From the NCBI GenBank assembly GCA_029582165.1, contig CM055881.1, positions 17,412,594 to 17,476,593 of the forward strand: a stretch of 64,000 nucleotides of DNA, written 5' to 3'. This DNA is from Portulaca oleracea. Lineage: Eukaryota > Streptophyta > Magnoliopsida > Caryophyllales > Portulacaceae. This document shows, one piece after another, positions 60,275 to 64,000 of this stretch. The stretch's first letter is position 1; each line of letters starts with the position of its first letter. Below the pieces are notes generated by a model. That model made no database searches, had not been told where the DNA came from, and saw nothing but the letters and a program-made list of their open reading frames with translations. The translations under genes were made by a program, and so were the position numbers.

Positions 60275-60600
60275 TTAGTAGAATTTTGAGCTACAAACCA
60301 TCCCCTTTGAAGTACTTTTTATCAAATCTCTAGTGAATCCTTTGGTTAGAGAATCGACTAAGTTTTCTTTTGATTTGATAAACCTTAAAGTCACTACTCC
60401 ATCTCTTACTAGTTGATGTATATAAACATGTCTTAAACCAATGTACCTTGACTTGCCATTGTAAACTAGGGATGGACTATATACAACATCAAGAGTAGCC
60501 TTGCTATCACAATGAATCATGATAGGCGCCATTGGCTTATACCAAATAGGTATTTCCAATAATAAATTCCTTAACTATTCCGCTTCCTTACAAGCAACAT
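60275..60600 (-). pseudogene. copia RNase H fragment
   Basis: The - strand frame reads through IMIHCDSKATLDVV, then a KSRYIGLRHVYIHQLV block and LVDSLTKGF, the end motifs of copia RNase H. The beginning (ALYVACKEAE at about 60575-60604) is joined through one in-frame stop. It would degrade the RNA strand during reverse transcription. Confidence 0.8.
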
Positions 60601-60753
60601 ATAATGCTACTAATTCCGAAGACATAGTGGAGTCCACTATATTAGATTGTTTCTTAGATCCCCAAGAAACTACTCCACCTCCTAATAGGAACACCCATCT
60701 AGTGGTAGAAGAGAAATCTCCTTTATTTATCCAACTTGCATCTGAATAACCTT

Positions 60754-61317
60754 CTAATATCGAAGGCTCTCCTTTATAGTGAGTTGATAACTTTTAGTAC
60801 CAGCTAGATATCTTAACACCATCCGAATAGCAAACCAATGCATATGACTCGGATTACTTGTAAACCTACTTAACAGGCCAATTGCATAAGCAATATCTGG
60901 CCTTGTACTTGTCATAGTATACATGAGACTTCCCAACAACTTAGCATATTCAAGTTGATCAACCAGAGAACCCAAGTTCTTCTCTAGTTTCTTACTTGAA
61001 TCATAAGGTATACTTATCGGATATACATTCTCACCTTCGAACTTGTTTAAAATTTTCTCAATGTAATACTCTTGAGATAAACTTATTCCATCATTATTTC
61101 TAATGATCTTAATACCAAGAATTACATTCGCTTCACCCATGTCCTTCATAGAGAACTTTGAGGATAGAAATTCTTTGGTCATATTAACTTGTTCCACGTC
61201 GGTCCCAAAGATCAACATGTCATCAACGTATAGGCATATAATCACCCTTTTTCCATTCTCAAACTTATAGTATATGCTCTTATCAGATTCATTGATCCTA
61301 TATCCACTTGAAAGCAC
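60754..61317 (-). pseudogene. copia reverse transcriptase, C-terminal half
   Basis: The product is 187 residues with the catalytic YVDD at 30-33. It continues FSMKDMGEANVILGIKI, EYIEKIL-like and STRPDIAYAIGLLSRF blocks up to the thumb. A stop ends it before RNase H. It is separated by a frameshift from the N-terminal half at 61387-61839. Confidence 0.85.
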
Positions 61318-61386
61318 TATTTCATCAAACTTTTGATGTCATTGCTTAGGTGCTTGCTTAAGTCCATATAAGGACCTTATAAGTTT

Positions 61387-61839
61387 TCAAACTTTCTTCT
61401 CTTGACCTTCAACAACAAACCCTTCGGTTTGTTCCATATACACCTCCTCTTCTTGCTCTCCATTTAAGAATGTCGCTTTGACATCCATTTGATGGATTAC
61501 TAACTTATGGATGGTAGCTAAAGCTAACAACACACGTATTGAGGCTATTCTAGCTACCGGTGCATATGTATCAAAGTAGTCAATATTATACTTTTGAGTA
61601 AAACCCCTTACAACTAACTTGGCTTTATACCTCTCAACGGTACCATATACTCTTCTTTTCCTTTTAAAGATCCATTTAGAGGTAATTGGCTTACTTTCCG
61701 GAGGAAGGTCAACCAATATCCAAACATTATTTTCCCTTATAGAATCAATCTCATTTTGTACCGCTTCTTTCCACAAAGAAGCATCATGAGATTGCATAGC
61801 ATCTTTAAAAGTCTTTGGATCTTTATCTATGTTGTACAT
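61387..61839 (-). pseudogene. copia reverse transcriptase, N-terminal half
   Basis: It contains the Ty1/copia RT start: WKEAVQNEIDSI, NVWILVDLP, KWIFKRKR, KLVVRGFTQKYNIDYFDT, APVARIASIR and the first catalytic Asp in HQMDVKATFLNG. The usual DVKTAFLNG reads DVKATFLNG, a swapped pair that suggests local mutation. Confidence 0.85.
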
Positions 61840-62093
61840 ACATAGGATCCCACTTTCAACTGAGTCCCTTCAACCTTCTACCAAATAAACATAGAAGTAC
61901 GAACCAAAATCCTTTGGTTTCCTTGATCTTTTACTCCTTAATTAAATACTTTCATCTTCTTCATCATAAATAACATCATGACTTGGAAGATCATCTTGTA
62001 TGGATATATCCTCATGATTCTCATCAAAAGCTCAATAAGTGGAACAATTTCGTGAGCTATATCTTTAGGTCTAGGAATTGAAGAGAACCTAGT

Positions 62094-62591
62094 CTAATAA
62101 AAAATTGCATCTATTGATTCCATAACGGTGTTTACCGATATGTACTCATTTGGCTTAACCACCAAAAACCTATAGGCTTTGCTATCTTGAGCATAGCCTA
62201 TAAAGATGCACTCAATTCTCCTTTCACCTAATTTACTTTTCTTAGGTTCCGGGACCCTTACAATGGCCCTACAACCCCAAATCTTAAAATACTTTAGATT
62301 TTGTTTCCTTTTGTTCCATAACTCATATGGGGTACTAGAATTCCCTTTAAACGGAACTCTATTTAAAATATAACAAGCCGTTAAGATGGCTTCACCCCAA
62401 AATCCATTACCTAAACCGGAGTTAGACAACATAGAATTCACCATTTCTTTTAAAGTTCTATTTTTCCTTTCCACAACCCCATTTTGTTGTGGGGTATACG
62501 GGGCGGTTGTCTCATGGACAATCCCTGTTTCTTGGAAAAACTTTGGATCATAAAATTCCCCTCCTCTGTCCGATCTTAAAATTTTAATCAA
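62094..62591 (-). pseudogene. copia integrase, core and C-terminal part
   Basis: It starts IKILRSDRGGEF (second catalytic Asp) and includes PYTPQQNGVVERKNRTL (catalytic Glu), then the FWGEAILTACYILNRVP block, and GCRAIVRVP..FIGYAQDSKAYRF typical of the copia C-terminal region. A stop follows at 62094, before RT. Confidence 0.85.
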
Positions 62592-62710
62592 GGTCTCACA
62601 TTGTAATTCACTTTCGTTTTGTAAACCTTAAACTTTTCAAGTGTTTCATCTTTAGAACTCAAAAGATAAACTTGACAATATCTAGAATAATTATCAATGA
62701 AAGTCACATA

Positions 62711-63118
62711 CTACTTCTTACCACCAATAGAAGGTAAATCACTATGAATCAAATCAAGTAATCTAGAAGTCCTTTTAATACTTGAGAATGAACTTTTAGT
62801 GACTTTGTTAAGCATGCATGTCTTACACTTTTCTATGTCGTCACTCAACTTAGGAATCAAATCAAGATTAGACATTTCCTTCAACTTTTTAAAGTTCACA
62901 TGTCCCAATCTAGCATGCCATAGAAAAGACTTATTCAAACTTGACACATGCATATAAGCAGAAATCATGCCATCTTTATTACTTTTAACATTCAACTTAA
63001 ACATTTCTCCATAAGCATATCCCTTCCCCCACAAAAGTCCATCCCTTGGAAAGTACATAGTTATCTCCATCATAAACTTGCATAAAACCAAACTTGCTAA
63101 GAAGATAACTGGATACAA
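62711..63118 (-). pseudogene. copia gag-pre-integrase and HHCC zinc domain
   Basis: It contains LWHARLGHVNFKKLKEM, then CKTCMLNKVTKSSF (zinc ligands H..H..C..C), and LLDLIHSDLPSIGG, the first catalytic Asp region. It is in a different frame from the gag-protease ORF and overlaps its end (62997-63118), so a frameshift separates them. Confidence 0.8.
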
Positions 63119-63983
63119 GATTCTTACAAACTTCCGGAGCTAAATACACATCATTCAAAAGCAAAGATTTACTGGAAGTGAAAACTAGTTCCACTTGCCC
63201 AATGCCTTCAACTTTGACTGGATTGTTGTTTCCCATATAGAGTTTCACACCATCATCCGCCGGTTTGGGAGTCTTGATTAAACTCTTGTCAATACAAACA
63301 TGCCTTGACGCGCCCGAGTCTATATACCAATTGTTACAACCAATGGAAACCATGTTAATATGATCTTTAATCATGGCTACAAAGGAATTAGGTTTCTTCT
63401 TCTTACTCTTGACCTTAGATGTATCTTTGTTCAAAAGATCATACTTCTTTTTCCATTGATAACACTCTCTCTTTGTGTGCCCTGGTTTACCACGTTCCCA
63501 GCAAACTTGCTTAGGCTTTTGAACTCCCTTGCTAGTTTTGTTGTGGCTCTTATTCTTATTCTTGTTTCCCTTATTATCTTGCACCACATGGACCTTAGAT
63601 TTCTCTTTGGTACCATCTTGTAGGCATAATTCTTCTTCAATCCGAAGATGGTTAGCCAAACCCTCAAGAGACATAGCCTCTTTCCGGTGCATGAGTGTCC
63701 TTTTAGTCTCATTCCAAGAAGAAGGTAGCTTGTCAATAATGGAAGATATGATTATAGATTCATCCATGTTCAAATTGTGTTGCTGGAAGTTACTCAAAAT
63801 ACGTTGAATCTCATGAAATTGATCTAGAATTTTTCTATTATCATCCATCTTAAACTCCATGAATTGACTAACAAGAAAATTGTTACTTGATGCGTCTTCC
63901 GACATGTACTTAGCCTCAAGCATCTCCCTAAGCTTTTTTGCCGTCTTCACATGTTGATAGACATCGAAGAGAGTATCGCTCAT
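62997..63983 (-). pseudogene. copia gag and protease
   Basis: The 328-residue frame begins inside the UBN2-type gag domain (the true start is off-window). The zinc knuckle has C161, H169 and C174, but the second Cys position is R164, so the finger is broken. The protease motif DSGASRH is at 222-228. It ends with GICLWRN-type sequence. Gag would form particles; with the Cys lost, RNA binding would be impaired if it were expressed. Confidence 0.85.
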
Positions 63984-64000
63984 CCCGCTGAGAATGCATC

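Larger units (their letters stand above)
59340..64000 (-). mobile_element. Ty1/copia LTR retrotransposon, decayed, 5' end off-window
   Basis: From right to left: gag with zinc knuckle and protease (63983-62997), integrase (63118-62094), RT (61839-60754), RNase H (about 60600-60275), a ~580-bp 3' untranslated part, a purine tract AAATGGCGGGCGAT, and a 3' LTR beginning TGTTGGAGTT at about 59689 and running to about 59340. Several frameshifts and stops separate the domains, so it cannot move by itself. The 5' LTR lies beyond the window. Confidence 0.85.

Overview
This window is nuclear DNA from a flowering plant, most likely a eudicot. It has intron-containing plant genes (a STAY-GREEN-type Mg-dechelatase, a TOM1-like VHS/GAT protein and a CCT-domain regulator) set among LTR retrotransposons, LINEs, MITEs, an hAT element, a CACTA end, a Cassandra TRIM and a pararetrovirus relic. 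Spacers are AT-rich with long (TA)n and (CT)n tracts. No bacterial, organellar, tRNA or CRISPR signature was seen.

Layout. Bases 1-20330 are a three-level nest of LTR retrotransposons. The outermost is a decayed chromovirus-like element with unusually long LTRs of about 3.45 kb (partial 5' LTR 10903-13580, internal 13581-16880, 3' LTR 16881-20330). Its 5' LTR is split by a non-autonomous LARD-like element (5' LTR 1-156 plus 6136-6502, internal 6503-9198, 3' LTR 9199-10902). The LARD 5' LTR is itself split by a Ty3/gypsy element (157-6131), whose single polyprotein frame is interrupted by two TGA codons.

Bases 21960-24348 hold an intact-looking five-exon STAY-GREEN-LIKE gene on the + strand. 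Bases 24349-32265 are spacer with tandem repeats, a Ty1/copia LTR (28726-29592), a CACTA terminus (to 30714) and a LINE reverse-transcriptase relic. Bases 32266-45389 hold a nine-exon TOM1-LIKE (TOL) gene on the - strand. Its large introns carry a 0.9-kb foldback element, an hAT with 8-bp target duplication, and MITEs, one with a 9-bp target duplication. The donor of intron 7 appears to begin AT instead of GT. A LINE C-terminal relic lies at 47076-47690.

Bases 50870-57013 hold a CCT-domain gene on the + strand. Its CCT domain is split by a 4.4-kb intron that contains LINE ORF1-like sequence. Bases 57790-64000 are again repeats: a pararetrovirus RT scrap, a copia integrase scrap, a Cassandra TRIM with 5S-rRNA-like LTRs plus an inverted extra LTR, and a large - strand Ty1/copia element that runs off the right edge.

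The host genes are functionally independent of each other (chlorophyll breakdown, ubiquitin-dependent endosomal sorting, transcriptional control). The strongest leads are the TOL splice-donor anomaly, the nine-copy palindrome array in the LARD LTR, and the inverted Cassandra arrangement. All names are by motif recognition by eye; no database search was run.
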